Part shown: one piece after another, positions 9,407 to 21,128 of the stretch
Numbering within the stretch: the first letter of the stretch is position 1
Layout of the letters: each line of letters opens with the position of its first letter
NCBI RefSeq assembly: GCF_004382825.2
Contig: NZ_SDQO02000001.1
Span: forward strand, 682,001 to 746,000
Direction of reading: 5' to 3'
DNA from: Corynebacterium silvaticum
Lineage (GTDB): Bacteria; Actinomycetota; Actinomycetes; Mycobacteriales; Mycobacteriaceae
DNA length: 64,000 nucleotides
Made by a program: the position numbers and the translations under genes
Notes under the pieces: model-generated
Seen by the model: only the letters and a program-made list of their open reading frames with translations
The model's database searches: none
Told to the model about the DNA's origin: nothing

Positions 9407-10636
9407 GTGACTCAGCACTCTCAGGCGAAGCTTCGCCTGTTTACCAGCGAATCGGTGACCGAAGGCCACCCAGACAAAATCTGTGATGCTGTCTCAGACA
9501 CGATTTTGGATGCGTTGCTAACCGTCGATCCTCACGCACGTGTTGCGGTCGAGACTGTGACTACAACCGGTTTGGTCCATGTGGTTGGCGAGGTTCGGAC
9601 ATTGGGATATGTGGAGATTCCCAAGCTAGTCCGTGACAAACTGATCGAGATTGGATTCAATTCTTCCGAGGTCGGTTTCGACGGCCGCACCTGCGGAGTT
9701 AGCGTTTCTATCGGCGAACAGTCCCAAGAAATTGGTGCAGGCGTAGACCAGTCGCATGAGGTGCGTTCCGGTTCTCAAACGGATGAGGACGATCAGGCGG
9801 GTGCTGGCGATCAGGGGCTGATGTTTGGTTATGCAACCAATGAAACCACCACGCTGATGCCGCTGCCTATTGATCTGGCACATCGGTTGTCGCGTCGTTT
9901 AACGCAGGTTCGTAAAGAAGGCATTGTGCCAAACCTTCGTCCTGACGGAAAAACACAGGTTACCTTTGCTTATGATGAGGTCGGGAAACCGGTGCACCTG
10001 GACACCGTTGTGGTATCTACGCAGCACGATCCACAGGTCACCCAAGAATGGTTGCATGAGCAGATTCGCGAAAACGTTGTGGATTGGGTTCTCCGTGACG
10101 CCGGGATTGCTGGGAACCTAGCTGATAATGAGTACACGCTGCTGGTTAACCCTTCAGGTTCCTTTATTGTTGGTGGACCCATGGGCGATGCTGGTTTGAC
10201 TGGCCGCAAAATCATCGTGGACACGTATGGTGGAATGGCTCGGCATGGTGGCGGAGCTTTCTCCGGAAAAGATCCGAGTAAAGTTGACCGTTCTGGCGCT
10301 TATGCCATGCGATGGGTCGCTAAAAACATAGTGGCGGCCGGGCTTGCCGATCGCGCAGAAGTCCAAGTTGCTTATGCGATTGGTCGAGCTAAGCCAGTGG
10401 GACTCTATGTGGAGACCTTTGGCACCGCGCACGCTGAGCTTACCGACGAAAAAATCCAGCAGGCCGTGCTAGAGGTTTTCGACCTGAGACCAGCTGCAAT
10501 TATCCGTGATTTAGACCTACTACGCCCGATCTATGCTGATACCGCAGCATATGGGCACTTTGGTCGGGATGACCTTGATCTGCCGTGGGAAAAGACTGAC
10601 CGGGTGGACGCTTTGCGCTCAGCTGTGGGCTTCTAG
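9407..10636 (+). CDS. metK: S-adenosylmethionine synthetase
   Basis: Makes S-adenosylmethionine from methionine and ATP. The three-domain family signatures are present: [20 protein letters not shown] at the N-terminus, [12 protein letters not shown], and [20 protein letters not shown]. The length of 409 is normal. It starts at GTG 9407 with AAGGAC upstream. The preceding promoter contains a perfect McbR-type operator, fitting repression in response to sulfur metabolites. Two overlapping short hairpins lie between metK and priA. Confidence 0.96.
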   Translation: MTQHSQAKLRLFTSESVTEGHPDKICDAVSDTILDALLTVDPHARVAVETVTTTGLVHVVGEVRTLGYVEIPKLVRDKLIEIGFNSSEVGFDGRTCGVSVSIGEQSQEIGAGVDQSHEVRSGSQTDEDDQAGAGDQGLMFGYATNETTTLMPLPIDLAHRLSRRLTQVRKEGIVPNLRPDGKTQVTFAYDEVGKPVHLDTVVVSTQHDPQVTQEWLHEQIRENVVDWVLRDAGIAGNLADNEYTLLVNPSGSFIVGGPMGDAGLTGRKIIVDTYGGMARHGGGAFSGKDPSKVDRSGAYAMRWVAKNIVAAGLADRAEVQVAYAIGRAKPVGLYVETFGTAHAELTDEKIQQAVLEVFDLRPAAIIRDLDLLRPIYADTAAYGHFGRDDLDLPWEKTDRVDALRSAVGF

Positions 10637-10664
10637 ACCTCTCATGGTTGCGTAGAGAACCTCC

Positions 10665-10698
10665 GAGTGGTTTACCCACTCCACCACAATCGTGGAGT
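10665..10698 (+). promoter_or_regulatory. Two mutually exclusive hairpins between metK and priA
   Basis: GAGTGG (10665-10670) can pair with CCACTC (10676-10681). Alternatively ACTCCAC (10678-10684) can pair with GTGGAGT (10692-10698). The two structures share 10678-10681, so only one can form. The second would bury the GGAG that serves as ribosome site for priA at ATG 10703. There is no U-tract. Confidence 0.4.
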
Positions 10699-10702
10699 CA
10701 GA

Positions 10703-12748
10703 ATGTATGATTTCCACATGCCTAAGACCCGTGAACCTGCTCCGCATTTGCCAGTGGCACGGGTCTTACCCCTTTTGGGTATCGCTCACCTAGACCGCCC
10801 TTTTGAGTACCTCATTGATTCGGCGCAAGATGCACTAGCACAGCCAGGAGTGCGGGTGCGAGTCCGCTTTGGGGGGCGCTTAGTCGATGCCTTGCTGCTT
10901 GAGCGGACTTCGGACCAAGAACACCAGGGACAACTCAAATGGCTGGAACGAGTAATCTCTCCGGAAAAGGTCTTCACCCCAGAGATGCGGGAGCTTGTCG
11001 ACGCCCTAGCTGTCCGTTATGCAGCGGTTACTTCGGATCTTATCCGCGCTGCTCTTCCCTCACGTCATGCAAAGGCCGAAGAATCAGATACGGCTCAGCC
11101 GTGGGAAGACTTTGGCGAGGTAGAAGAGCCAGACTTATCTGCATGGGCTACATACGTGCACGGTCAGTCTTTTGTGGATGCGATAATTTCTGGCAAAACT
11201 GCCCGTGCAGCGTGGCAAATTACTCCAGGGGATGATTGGTCAGCCGCCATGGCAGCATTAGCAGCTAAAGTGGCCAAGGATGGCGGTGGGGTGCTCATCG
11301 TGGTCCCTGACCAACGTGACATAGATAAGATGGAGCAGGCGCTACGCAACCACGTTTCCGCGAAACACATCACTGTGCTCACATCTGCACTCGGCCCACA
11401 GGCTCGGTATCGCAGGTTTTTGAGCATCCTCCATGGTCAAGGCCGGTTGGTAGTAGGAACTCGTAGCGCGGCTTTCGCGCCGGTGGCCAACCTTGCACTG
11501 GCGATCATAAAAGATGACGGGGACGAGAATCTTTCTGATCCTAGAGCTCCGTACGTTCATGCTCGCGAAGTTTTGACCACGCGGGTAAGCCAACAACAGT
11601 GTTCACTGCTGATAGCAGGTCACTCGCGCACCGCAGAAACCCAGTTGTTGGTCGAGTCTGGATGGGCGCATGATCTTGTGGCTTCTCGTGACAGAATTCG
11701 CGCCCAGATGCCAAGGGTTCGTGCTGTTGCTGATTCCAATAGCGCATTGGAACGTGACTCTTTGGCGTTTTCCGCACGTATGTCCTCTGCCGCGTTTAAA
11801 GCATTACGAGCAGGGCTTCAGCGCGAAGAACCAGTGCTAATTCAAGTACCTCGCAAAGGATACGTTCCCACGCTTTCCTGTGGAACGTGCCGTTCTCCTG
11901 CCAGGTGCAGGCATTGCAATGGGCCGTTGGAGCTGCCTTCCGGGTCAGAGATGAATGGGATGACCTCTTTACCCACGTGTCGTTGGTGTGGACGTCCTGA
12001 TTCGCACTATCACTGCCCACAATGTGGTTCAAACAAATTGCGTGCCGTCGTGCTGGGCGCTGAGCGAACTGCTGAAGAAATAGGTAGGGCCTTTCCCGGA
12101 GTAAAAGTGATTACCTCTGGTGGTCAAAGGGTCATCGACCGGGTACCTAGTGAACCCGCTTTGGTTGTGTCCACCCCCGGTGCTGAGCCAGAAGTTATAG
12201 CGGGGCGCTACGGTGCTGCTGTGTTTTTGGATGCCTGGGCTTTGATCGGCCGACAGGATCTTCGGGCAGGAGAAGATACGCTCGCTAAGTGGGCGGCTGC
12301 AGCAACGTTGGTAGCCCCGCATGATGCGGGCGGGGAAGTCATCATTGCGGCGGATGCTAGTTTGCCGCAGGTTCAAGCACTTATCCGGTGGGATATGGTC
12401 GGTGCTGCCCATCGAGAACTGTTGGAGCGACGAGAAGTACACTTCCCACCTGCGGCGCATATGGCGGCTATCGACGGAGCACGCACTGCGTTGGACGCTT
12501 TTCTTTCGTTTACTGATTTGCCGCCTCACGCTGAGATTTTAGGGCCCGTTGATTTGCCCCCGGGAAGTAAACTTCCTGGTGAATATGATGAACGTGAGTA
12601 TGGGCCGCCCCAACGAATCTTGATTAGGACCCCACTGGCTGGGCGTAACCAATTAGGCCAAGTCTTACGCGCTGGGCTGATTGAACGTGGGGCGCGTAAG
12701 GAAGAACTGCCGCTTCGCATTAAGGTAGATCCCATTAAGGTGGGATAA
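10703..12748 (+). CDS. priA: PriA-like primosomal protein N' with degenerate helicase motifs
   Basis: Replication-restart protein of the PriA family, 681 residues from ATG 10703 (GGAG 5 nt upstream; the longer GTG frame at 10667 crosses a hairpin). The N-terminal DNA-binding domain (PFEYLIDSAQDALAQPGVRVRVRFGGR) and the Zn-binding clusters (CGTCRSPARCRHC, CRWCGRPDSHYHCPQCG) are conserved. The helicase ATPase motifs are not: where Walker A is expected it reads IISGKTARAAWQ without the glycine-rich loop, and the DEAH box is replaced by IKDDGDE. It probably binds forks and loads partners but does not unwind. Actinobacterial PriA proteins are known to be degenerate in this way. Confidence 0.88.
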   Translation: MYDFHMPKTREPAPHLPVARVLPLLGIAHLDRPFEYLIDSAQDALAQPGVRVRVRFGGRLVDALLLERTSDQEHQGQLKWLERVISPEKVFTPEMRELVDALAVRYAAVTSDLIRAALPSRHAKAEESDTAQPWEDFGEVEEPDLSAWATYVHGQSFVDAIISGKTARAAWQITPGDDWSAAMAALAAKVAKDGGGVLIVVPDQRDIDKMEQALRNHVSAKHITVLTSALGPQARYRRFLSILHGQGRLVVGTRSAAFAPVANLALAIIKDDGDENLSDPRAPYVHAREVLTTRVSQQQCSLLIAGHSRTAETQLLVESGWAHDLVASRDRIRAQMPRVRAVADSNSALERDSLAFSARMSSAAFKALRAGLQREEPVLIQVPRKGYVPTLSCGTCRSPARCRHCNGPLELPSGSEMNGMTSLPTCRWCGRPDSHYHCPQCGSNKLRAVVLGAERTAEEIGRAFPGVKVITSGGQRVIDRVPSEPALVVSTPGAEPEVIAGRYGAAVFLDAWALIGRQDLRAGEDTLAKWAAAATLVAPHDAGGEVIIAADASLPQVQALIRWDMVGAAHRELLERREVHFPPAAHMAAIDGARTALDAFLSFTDLPPHAEILGPVDLPPGSKLPGEYDEREYGPPQRILIRTPLAGRNQLGQVLRAGLIERGARKEELPLRIKVDPIKVG

Positions 12749-12877
12749 AGCTTACGCAGCCCTGCTACCTTAAATAAAAGGATGCTGGCGAGCGTCGACA
12801 AGCTTCATCGCGACGTGGCGCAGCTAGCAGGCAAAATTTTATGTGAACCTATGAACTTAAAAAGGAACTGTATTCTC

Positions 12878-13387
12878 TTGACCATTCGTGACATCAGATT
12901 TTTTGGCGATCCGGTCCTTACTACACGCGCAGATGAAGTAACCGTCTTTGACAAGAGTTTAGAAAACTTGGTCAACGATATGCTTGAAACAATGGACGCG
13001 GCGGGTGGCGTAGGGCTTGCCGCCAACCAAGTGGGAGTGACCAAGAGAGTATTTGTTTACGATTGCTCGCATATAGAAGACGGGCTGCGTGGGCACATCA
13101 TCAATCCGGTATGGGAGCCTATTGGGGAGGACACTCAATTAGGGCCGGAAGGATGTTTGTCGATCCCTGATATTCAGGAAGACACAGTTCGTTTTGAGAC
13201 AGTGAAAGTCACAGGTCAAGACGTGTCCGGAAAAACCTTTTCCATGGTGGCCTCCGGTTTGATGTCACGCTGCATTCAGCATGAGACGGACCATCTCGAC
13301 GGGATTTTGTTCCTTAAGCGGCTTGATAAAGAGCACCGTAAAGATGCAATGGCGACCATCAGACAGTCTGAGTGGTTCAACGCTTAG
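12878..13387 (+). CDS. def: Peptide deformylase
   Basis: Removes the formyl group from nascent proteins. All three family motifs are present: GVGLAANQVG, EGCLSIP with the metal-ligand Cys, and QHETDHLDG with two His ligands and the catalytic Glu. TTG 12878 has AAAGGAA upstream and gives 169 residues, the usual corynebacterial size; ATG 12851 would add nine residues and ATG 12782 many more, without homology. Fmt, which adds the formyl group Def removes, follows 41 nt later. Confidence 0.92.
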   Translation: MTIRDIRFFGDPVLTTRADEVTVFDKSLENLVNDMLETMDAAGGVGLAANQVGVTKRVFVYDCSHIEDGLRGHIINPVWEPIGEDTQLGPEGCLSIPDIQEDTVRFETVKVTGQDVSGKTFSMVASGLMSRCIQHETDHLDGILFLKRLDKEHRKDAMATIRQSEWFNA

Positions 13388-13428
13388 CCGGGACAATCAG
13401 TCGGATCAGCATACCCAAGAAGGATAAA

Positions 13429-14370
13429 ATGCGTCTTATATTTGCGGGCACTCCAGAACCCGCAGTCGTTGCTCTGGAAAAATTACTCGCCAGTGATCAC
13501 GAGGTGATCGCGGTTCTCACTCGCCCTGACGCGCCCAAAGGACGGGGGAGAACTCTCCAGCCTTCCCCCGTTTCTGCGCTCGCGCAACAACACGGTATAG
13601 AAATACTCACCCCAACCAGCATCAAGCCTGGCACCCCTGACGGGGAAGCCTTCCGTACTCGGTTGGAAGAGCTCTCCCCGGATTGTATCCCCGTGGTTGC
13701 CTATGGCAATTTGATCACGCAAGATCTGCTCGACGCAGTACCTCATGGGTGGGTTAACCTTCATTTTTCCCTACTTCCTGCGTGGCGTGGAGCAGCGCCA
13801 GTGCAATCAGCCATTCGCAATGGAGACACCATCACCGGTGCTACAACATTCCGCATAGACCAAGGGCTAGACACCGGTGACATCCTGGATACGTTGGAAG
13901 AACCCATCAACCCCACAGACACCGCAGATGATCTGCTCACCCGTCTGGCCTATGTCGGCGCTGACTTGTTGGTAAAAACGATGGACGACCTGGCAGCGGG
14001 GAAGGCAGAACCACGATCACAGGTCGGAGAACCCTCATACGCCCACAAAATTCTTACCGACGATGCACAAGTACAGTGGGACGCCCCCGGTGCAGATATC
14101 GACCGGCTCATCCGATCAGTCACTCCTGGCCCCGGTGCTTGGACAACACTAGATGGACAACGCTTTAAACTTGGCCCCGTGACGTACGTACCCGCAGAGG
14201 AATGCTCGATGGTGGCAGGGGAACTCATGATCGAGAAAAATCGAGTTCTGGTAGGCACAAATCATGGCTGCGTGAAGCTAGACATGATCCAGCCTCAGGG
14301 TAAGAAACGAATGCAGGCATCGGATTGGGCTCGTGGTCTACACAACAAGGAAGGACTGAGGTTCGAATGA
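13429..14370 (+). CDS. fmt: Methionyl-tRNA formyltransferase
   Basis: Formylates initiator Met-tRNA using 10-formyl-tetrahydrofolate. MRLIFAGTPEPAVVALEKLL opens the formyltransferase domain; HFSLLPAWRGAAPVQSAI carries the catalytic His and substrate loop. ATG 13429 follows AAGAAGGA and gives 313 residues, normal for the family. The stop codon overlaps the rsmB start (ATGA at 14367-14370), so the two are translationally coupled. Confidence 0.95.
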   Translation: MRLIFAGTPEPAVVALEKLLASDHEVIAVLTRPDAPKGRGRTLQPSPVSALAQQHGIEILTPTSIKPGTPDGEAFRTRLEELSPDCIPVVAYGNLITQDLLDAVPHGWVNLHFSLLPAWRGAAPVQSAIRNGDTITGATTFRIDQGLDTGDILDTLEEPINPTDTADDLLTRLAYVGADLLVKTMDDLAAGKAEPRSQVGEPSYAHKILTDDAQVQWDAPGADIDRLIRSVTPGPGAWTTLDGQRFKLGPVTYVPAEECSMVAGELMIEKNRVLVGTNHGCVKLDMIQPQGKKRMQASDWARGLHNKEGLRFE

Positions 14371-15881
14371 GCCAAGGAGGATTCAGATCTCGATCGCGAT
14401 CTGCAGGAAAAACTAATCCTGCTAGGACTGCAGGCAGGGATCCAGAAACGCAACGCACATACGGGCAAAAAAAGCGATCGCAGGGCAACCGCAGATCCGT
14501 CGATCGTGCCCGGGAAAACCGTGAACCACAAGGCGGATTCCGGAAACTATCCGGAGTGGACACCGCGCGAAGCGTCGCTTTTCATGTTCTCCACTGCGTA
14601 AGCTCAGAGAACGCCTTTGCCAACCTCACCCTGCCCAAACTTCTGAACAAAGCCAACGTGCACGGCAGAGACGCCGCCTTTGCCACTGAACTAACTTACG
14701 GAACATTACGCACACTAGGCGTGCTCGATGCGCTAATCGCGGAGTGCTCATCACGGGGACTCGATACGATTCATCCCGAACTATTGGATGCGTTGCGCCT
14801 TGGCGCTTATCAGCTGATGTACATGCGAGTGGAACCCCACGCAGCCGTAGACACAACAGTCCGTATCGTGGAAGCCCTAGGCCACGATAAAGCCAAAGGA
14901 TTCGCTAACGGAATCTTGCGCACCATTTCTCGGAGCACACCCGCAGAATGGATGGATCGACTCGCTCCACAGGGAGAAGTCGCAAACATCGCGTTCCGTA
15001 CCGCGCATCCCGAATGGATAGCACACAGCTTCTCGCGCGTCGTGGGACTCTCCAACCTGGAAGAAACACTTCGTGCAGACTCAGATCGCCCGATCGTGCA
15101 CCTGGTGGCCCGCCCCGGCGAGATCAGTGCATTGGAACTATCCCTCATCACCGGTGGGGAACAAGGCAAATACTCGCCTTATGCCGTCTACCTTGAAAGC
15201 GGCGATCCCGGCGAACTAGAACCCGTTCAACAACAACTAGCAGCCGTACAAGATGAAGGAAGCCAACTCATCGCACGAGCCCTAGTAGAAGCACCCGTTG
15301 ATGGCACTGACACTGGTCGATGGCTAGACCTATGCGCAGGACCAGGAGGCAAAGCAGCACTGCTCGGCGCACTCGCGCGTATCGACGTCGCCCACGTAGA
15401 CGCCATAGAGGTCTCCGAGCACCGCGCACGCCTGATAGAAAAGACCGTTGCCGGCCTACCCGTTCGAGTAAAAGTCGCCGACGGACGCAACCCAGGACTC
15501 AGCAGTGAGTACGACCGCGTCCTCGTCGACGCTCCCTGCTCAGGACTTGGGGCCCTGCGCCGTCGCCCCGATGCCCGCTGGCGTAAACAAGAATCAGACA
15601 TTACTGAGCTTGTCCCGCTCCAAAAGGAACTCCTGACCTCTGCATGCACACTCGTCCGCCCTGGCGGCGTCGTAGTGTACTCAACTTGTTCACCAGATCT
15701 ACGCGAGACCCGCGACATCGTTGATCACGCACTATCTCATCTAGGAATGGTGGAAGAAGACGCAGCAGCATTGATACCCGAGATGTCCCACACTGGAGAA
15801 TATAAATCCTTTCAAATGTGGCCGCATCAGCATGGAACCGATGCCATGTTCTTTGCCGTACTGAAAAAACCAAGCGCATAA
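14367..15881 (+). CDS. rsmB: 16S rRNA m5C967 methyltransferase (RsmB/Sun family)
   Basis: SAM-dependent rRNA cytosine-C5 methyltransferase of 504 residues. A very basic, Arg/Ser/Gln-rich N-terminal tail of about 60 residues precedes a NusB-like RNA-binding domain (TARSVAFHVLHCVSSENAFANLTL) and the catalytic domain. SAM binding is at LDLCAGPGGKAALLGALA; the two catalytic Cys are in VDAPCSGLGALRRRPDARW and YSTCSPDLRET. The start overlaps the fmt stop by 4 nt. Confidence 0.92.
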   Translation: MSQGGFRSRSRSAGKTNPARTAGRDPETQRTYGQKKRSQGNRRSVDRARENREPQGGFRKLSGVDTARSVAFHVLHCVSSENAFANLTLPKLLNKANVHGRDAAFATELTYGTLRTLGVLDALIAECSSRGLDTIHPELLDALRLGAYQLMYMRVEPHAAVDTTVRIVEALGHDKAKGFANGILRTISRSTPAEWMDRLAPQGEVANIAFRTAHPEWIAHSFSRVVGLSNLEETLRADSDRPIVHLVARPGEISALELSLITGGEQGKYSPYAVYLESGDPGELEPVQQQLAAVQDEGSQLIARALVEAPVDGTDTGRWLDLCAGPGGKAALLGALARIDVAHVDAIEVSEHRARLIEKTVAGLPVRVKVADGRNPGLSSEYDRVLVDAPCSGLGALRRRPDARWRKQESDITELVPLQKELLTSACTLVRPGGVVVYSTCSPDLRETRDIVDHALSHLGMVEEDAAALIPEMSHTGEYKSFQMWPHQHGTDAMFFAVLKKPSA

Positions 15882-15950
15882 ATCCATCGCTCACATCTGG
15901 ACTGGCCGCCCCCAATAACGCTTCTCGTTTCTTGCTGTTTAGGTCGCGGC

Positions 15951-15964
15951 TAAGATACTGAGTT
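15951..15964 (+). promoter_or_regulatory. Candidate leaderless promoter of rpe
   Basis: TAAGAT at 15951-15956 ends 8 nt before ATG 15965, and no ribosome site is seen. A start of transcription at or beside the ATG is likely, giving rpe and the riboflavin genes a promoter separate from def-fmt-rsmB. Confidence 0.5.
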
Positions 15965-16639
15965 ATGACTACAGAAGCGCGCCAACCCATTATCGCTCCG
16001 TCGATCCTTTCCGCTGACTTTTCCAAGTTAGGGGAAGAGATCGCAGAGGTGTCACACGCCGATTGGATCCATGTGGACATTATGGACGGCCATTTTGTCC
16101 CCAATCTCTCTTTTGGTGCTGACATCACCAAGGCCGCCCATAAATCGACGGAACAACCCCTTGACGTTCACCTTATGATCGAGGAACCCGAGAAATGGGT
16201 CGATGACTACATCGAGGCCGGCGCTAGCTGCGTGATCTTCCATGTAGAAGCCACCTCGAACCCCAGCGCACTGGCACAGCACATCAGAGAACGAGGCGTT
16301 CGCGCCGGGTTTTCTTTGCGCCCTGGCACGGCTATTGAGCCGTACCTTCCGCACCTGGAGGAGTTTGATCAGGTTCTGGTGATGAGCGTGGAACCTGGGT
16401 TCGGTGGGCAAAAATTTATGCCTGATCAGCTTGAGAAAGTTCGGACGTTGCGTCAAGAGATCGATACACGAAAGCTAGACGTCATTATCGAGATCGACGG
16501 AGGAATTTCCGCAGAGACCATAGCGCATGCCGCTGAAGCCGGCTGCGATGCCTTTGTGGCTGGTTCGGCGGTGTATAAGCACAGCGATCGCAATGCGGCG
16601 ATTGATGAGCTTAGAGAATTGGCGCAGCGTGCACGATAA
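15965..16639 (+). CDS. rpe: Ribulose-phosphate 3-epimerase
   Basis: Interconverts ribulose 5-phosphate and xylulose 5-phosphate in the pentose phosphate pathway. The TIM-barrel signatures are all present: APSILSADFSKLGEE, HVDIMDGHFVPNLSFG with metal ligands, DVHLMIEEPE, VMSVEPGFGGQKF and EIDGGISAETI. At 224 residues the length is normal. It stands just before the riboflavin genes, whose precursor ribulose 5-phosphate it consumes or supplies; its 3' end overlaps the likely ribD start. Confidence 0.96.
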   Translation: MTTEARQPIIAPSILSADFSKLGEEIAEVSHADWIHVDIMDGHFVPNLSFGADITKAAHKSTEQPLDVHLMIEEPEKWVDDYIEAGASCVIFHVEATSNPSALAQHIRERGVRAGFSLRPGTAIEPYLPHLEEFDQVLVMSVEPGFGGQKFMPDQLEKVRTLRQEIDTRKLDVIIEIDGGISAETIAHAAEAGCDAFVAGSAVYKHSDRNAAIDELRELAQRAR

Positions 16640-17714
16640 CAAGAAAATTGGCTTGCCCTTTGGACTTAACGGTCAAGGAGTGGGCCTTTTTAGTGAGCAT
16701 AGAGATTTAACCACCTATGGTCTTTCTGCGTCAGTCCTGGCTGGTTTATATGCAGCTGTTGAACAAGGAGAATTCGCCCAAGGATCGACGAGCCCTAACC
16801 CACCGGTAGGTGCGGCCGTGGTGTCTCCGCAGGGAGACATCGCTGGGGTCGGATATACCCAACCAGTAGGTGGACCACATGCTGAGGTCATGGCGCTTCG
16901 AGCTGCAGGCACTGCTGCTCGCGGTGCCACGATTGTGGTGACGCTGGAACCTTGTCATCACCAGGGAAGGACTGGACCTTGTACCCAAGCGCTTCTTGAT
17001 GCAGGAATCGCTGAGGTTGTCTACTGCCTTAAAGATCCAGGCGGAAAAGAAGGCGGTGGACACGAGTTTTTGCAGAAAAATGGAGTCCGCGTTAGCTTTT
17101 TGGATTTGCCTATTCGAGCCCTACGCCCCTGGCTTCAGTCTCAGCGCTTACAACGTCCCTATGTAGTGGGAAAATCAGCTCATACAATAGACGGGTTTAT
17201 TGCGGCAGCTGATGGCACCTCGCAATGGATTACTGGTGAAGCAGCACGCAGTTATGCAACTCACCAGCGGCAATTTTTTGACGCAATTGTCGTAGGAACT
17301 GGAACTGCCTTGGCAGATAACCCGAGGCTTACCGCGAGAGATCCCAAAGGGGAGGAGCACTTGTGCCAACCTCTTCGCGTTGTGGTCGGCTCGCAGAGCC
17401 TACCGGAGAATGCACACCTCAATGATCCGACTGTCTTGAAGTTTTTGGATCTGGATGAGGCTCTGCACAATCTGTGGGACAGAGGATGTCGATATGTGCT
17501 TTTAGAAGGAGGCGCAGGGCTTATTACCTCAGCGTTTGAGAGAGGCGTTATTAATGAATTCCATGATTATTCCGCACCTCTATTCCTAGGGGCGGGTAGG
17601 AACGCTCTTGCTCGCAGCATTTCTCCCACTCTGAGTACTGCCACGCACATGCATACGCAACGAGTGGAGCTGCTGGGCGAGGACGTCCTGCGGGTCTTAG
17701 TAAGGCAGCACTAG
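16629..17714 (+). CDS. ribD: Riboflavin biosynthesis deaminase/reductase
   Basis: Bifunctional enzyme of early riboflavin synthesis. The N-terminal cytidine-deaminase-like domain has the zinc signature GPHAEVMAL and EPCHHQGRTGPC. The C-terminal reductase domain begins near RPYVVGKSAHTIDGFIAAADGTSQWITG. The start is uncertain: GTG 16629 overlaps rpe by 11 nt and has only a weak ribosome site; TTG 16650 and GTG 16680 are in frame too. Homology begins clearly at about 16740. No FMN riboswitch is visible upstream. Confidence 0.88.
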   Translation: MHDNKKIGLPFGLNGQGVGLFSEHRDLTTYGLSASVLAGLYAAVEQGEFAQGSTSPNPPVGAAVVSPQGDIAGVGYTQPVGGPHAEVMALRAAGTAARGATIVVTLEPCHHQGRTGPCTQALLDAGIAEVVYCLKDPGGKEGGGHEFLQKNGVRVSFLDLPIRALRPWLQSQRLQRPYVVGKSAHTIDGFIAAADGTSQWITGEAARSYATHQRQFFDAIVVGTGTALADNPRLTARDPKGEEHLCQPLRVVVGSQSLPENAHLNDPTVLKFLDLDEALHNLWDRGCRYVLLEGGAGLITSAFERGVINEFHDYSAPLFLGAGRNALARSISPTLSTATHMHTQRVELLGEDVLRVLVRQH

Positions 17715-17859
17715 CGTTAGATCCCCAGGGAACAGGTGCCTTCGCAGAGCCGTGTGGTTGGCGGCTTTTCTTGCGGGGGCGCTAGTTCAGAATGCGTGGG
17801 ACGTCGATAAGCATTTTCGTAGTACAACAATCGTGGGCAAGAGAATCGATAAGGAAAAT

Positions 17860-18501
17860 ATGTTTAGCGGAATAGTAGAAGAAGTCGGTACCGTGGCAGC
17901 CTTGGAAGAGCTATCGGATTCTGTTGTTCTTTCCATTGCAGCGCATAAGGTGCTTGAGGGCACGTCGTTGGGGGACTCCATCGCTGTGAACGGGGTGTGT
18001 TTGACCGTTACTGATATCCAAAAAGGGTTTTTTAGCGCGGATGTCATGCAGGAATCACTCGTACGTTCGTCTTTAGGGGAGCTCAAGGTAGGTGCACCGG
18101 TTAATCTAGAACGCGCATTACGTGCAGATGGGCGTCTCGACGGTCATATTGTCCAAGGTCATGTGGACGGCACTGCAGAGCTGATAGCACGAGAGCAATC
18201 AGAACATTGGACTGTTCTGCGGTTTACCTTGCCTGAAAAGTTGTCTCGCTATGTAGTGGAAAAAGGTTCGATTTCTGTGGACGGAACCTCTCTCACCGTC
18301 TCTGGTCTGGGAGAAACCGAGGGCAATCATTGGTTTGAGGTATCCCTTATCCCTACTACTTTACAAGCAACAACACATGGGCAGCGTCAGTTGGGTGACC
18401 GTGTGAACCTCGAAGTAGACGTATTAGCCAAATACGTGGAACGGATGCTGAGAGCGCAAGCGGTTCCCCCGACGAGCATCGTGAATCTGGACGCGCGCTA
18501 G
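17860..18501 (+). CDS. ribE: Riboflavin synthase alpha chain
   Basis: Dismutates two lumazine molecules to riboflavin. The two tandem lumazine-binding repeats are clear: [15 protein letters not shown] with [15 protein letters not shown], then [16 protein letters not shown] with [16 protein letters not shown] 17860 follows AAGGAAA and gives 213 residues. An open frame continues upstream to 17752, but the extra residues do not match the family. ribBA starts 10 nt after the stop. Confidence 0.94.
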   Translation: MFSGIVEEVGTVAALEELSDSVVLSIAAHKVLEGTSLGDSIAVNGVCLTVTDIQKGFFSADVMQESLVRSSLGELKVGAPVNLERALRADGRLDGHIVQGHVDGTAELIAREQSEHWTVLRFTLPEKLSRYVVEKGSISVDGTSLTVSGLGETEGNHWFEVSLIPTTLQATTHGQRQLGDRVNLEVDVLAKYVERMLRAQAVPPTSIVNLDAR

Positions 18502-18511
18502 AGTTATCATC
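18499..18511 (+). promoter_or_regulatory. Candidate leaderless promoter of ribBA
   Basis: TAGAGT (18499-18504) overlaps the ribE stop and ends 7 nt before GTG 18512, which lacks a ribosome site. It may provide independent leaderless expression of ribBA. Confidence 0.4.
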
Positions 18512-20349
<1,838 letters not shown>

Positions 20350-20553
20350 AACTGCCACGGGAGTATGGTAGAGCGATAAGGTAAAATTTTTCTAAATATG
20401 GTGAAAAGAAACAGCTGAGCAGCCAACGAGTGTGTAGCTGGCTACGCAACCGAGTAGGATGTTCAGCGATTCGTGTAAAGCAGGTAAAGGTGCCGTATTA
20501 CCTGCCTCGCTGATCAGTGAAGACAACGTTGAGAAGGTCGTGGAGAACGTACA

Positions 20554-21120
20554 GTGGACGCACAGTCGGAAGAAAATGTGAAACTGGGTAGCCCGAGCTC
20601 CGAGGCACGGTCTGGGCGTCTCACTGAGGCGGAGATTCACCAGTACGTCGCGCAAGATGCGCCGCTGACTACGACTAAACCTTGGGAACAGGTTGTCACT
20701 TCCCGCAAGCTAAAAATATGGGCTTGGGTAAGTGCCGCTGTTGTTCTTGGCCTCCACATTTTTTTGGCAATCGTCGTTGCAATCGGGGATACCGGTACGA
20801 CTGTCACGCTGATTGACCAGTGGGGCTATCTCCTCGTCGGAGTCGTTTTTGCTGGGCTATTTTTCCTCGCTTTATCTCGCCCCCGGGTTCGGGTCAATGA
20901 AGATGGCGTCGATGTGCGTAACTTCATCGGGTCCCGGTTTTATCCGTGGGTTTTGGTGTACGGTCTTAACTTTCCAGAGGGAAGTCGCATGGCGCGACTT
21001 GAGCTTCCTGATTTTGAATACGTTCCATTGTGGGCTTTCCAATCCGCAGACGGTCTTGCCGGGCTGCAAGCCGTAGAACGCTTCCGGGCACTTGAAGCAA
21101 ACTATATGCCGGAGGATTAA
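20554..21120 (+). CDS. Membrane protein with bacterial PH-like domain
   Basis: A 188-residue protein of unknown role. An acidic N-terminal region of ~55 residues is followed by two transmembrane segments ([20 protein letters not shown] and [17 protein letters not shown]). A C-terminal ~85-residue domain ([41 protein letters not shown]) has the form of the bacterial PH-like domain found in actinobacterial membrane proteins. GTG 20554 has GGAG upstream. It sits between ribH and uvrC (gap of 8 nt), a conserved position that does not reveal its function. Confidence 0.75.
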   Translation: MDAQSEENVKLGSPSSEARSGRLTEAEIHQYVAQDAPLTTTKPWEQVVTSRKLKIWAWVSAAVVLGLHIFLAIVVAIGDTGTTVTLIDQWGYLLVGVVFAGLFFLALSRPRVRVNEDGVDVRNFIGSRFYPWVLVYGLNFPEGSRMARLELPDFEYVPLWAFQSADGLAGLQAVERFRALEANYMPED

Positions 21121-21128
21121 GGCGAATC

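Noticed and set aside
16100-16740. FMN riboswitch before the riboflavin genes
   Set aside because: The region before ribD is coding (rpe) and shows none of the conserved RFN-element segments I know.
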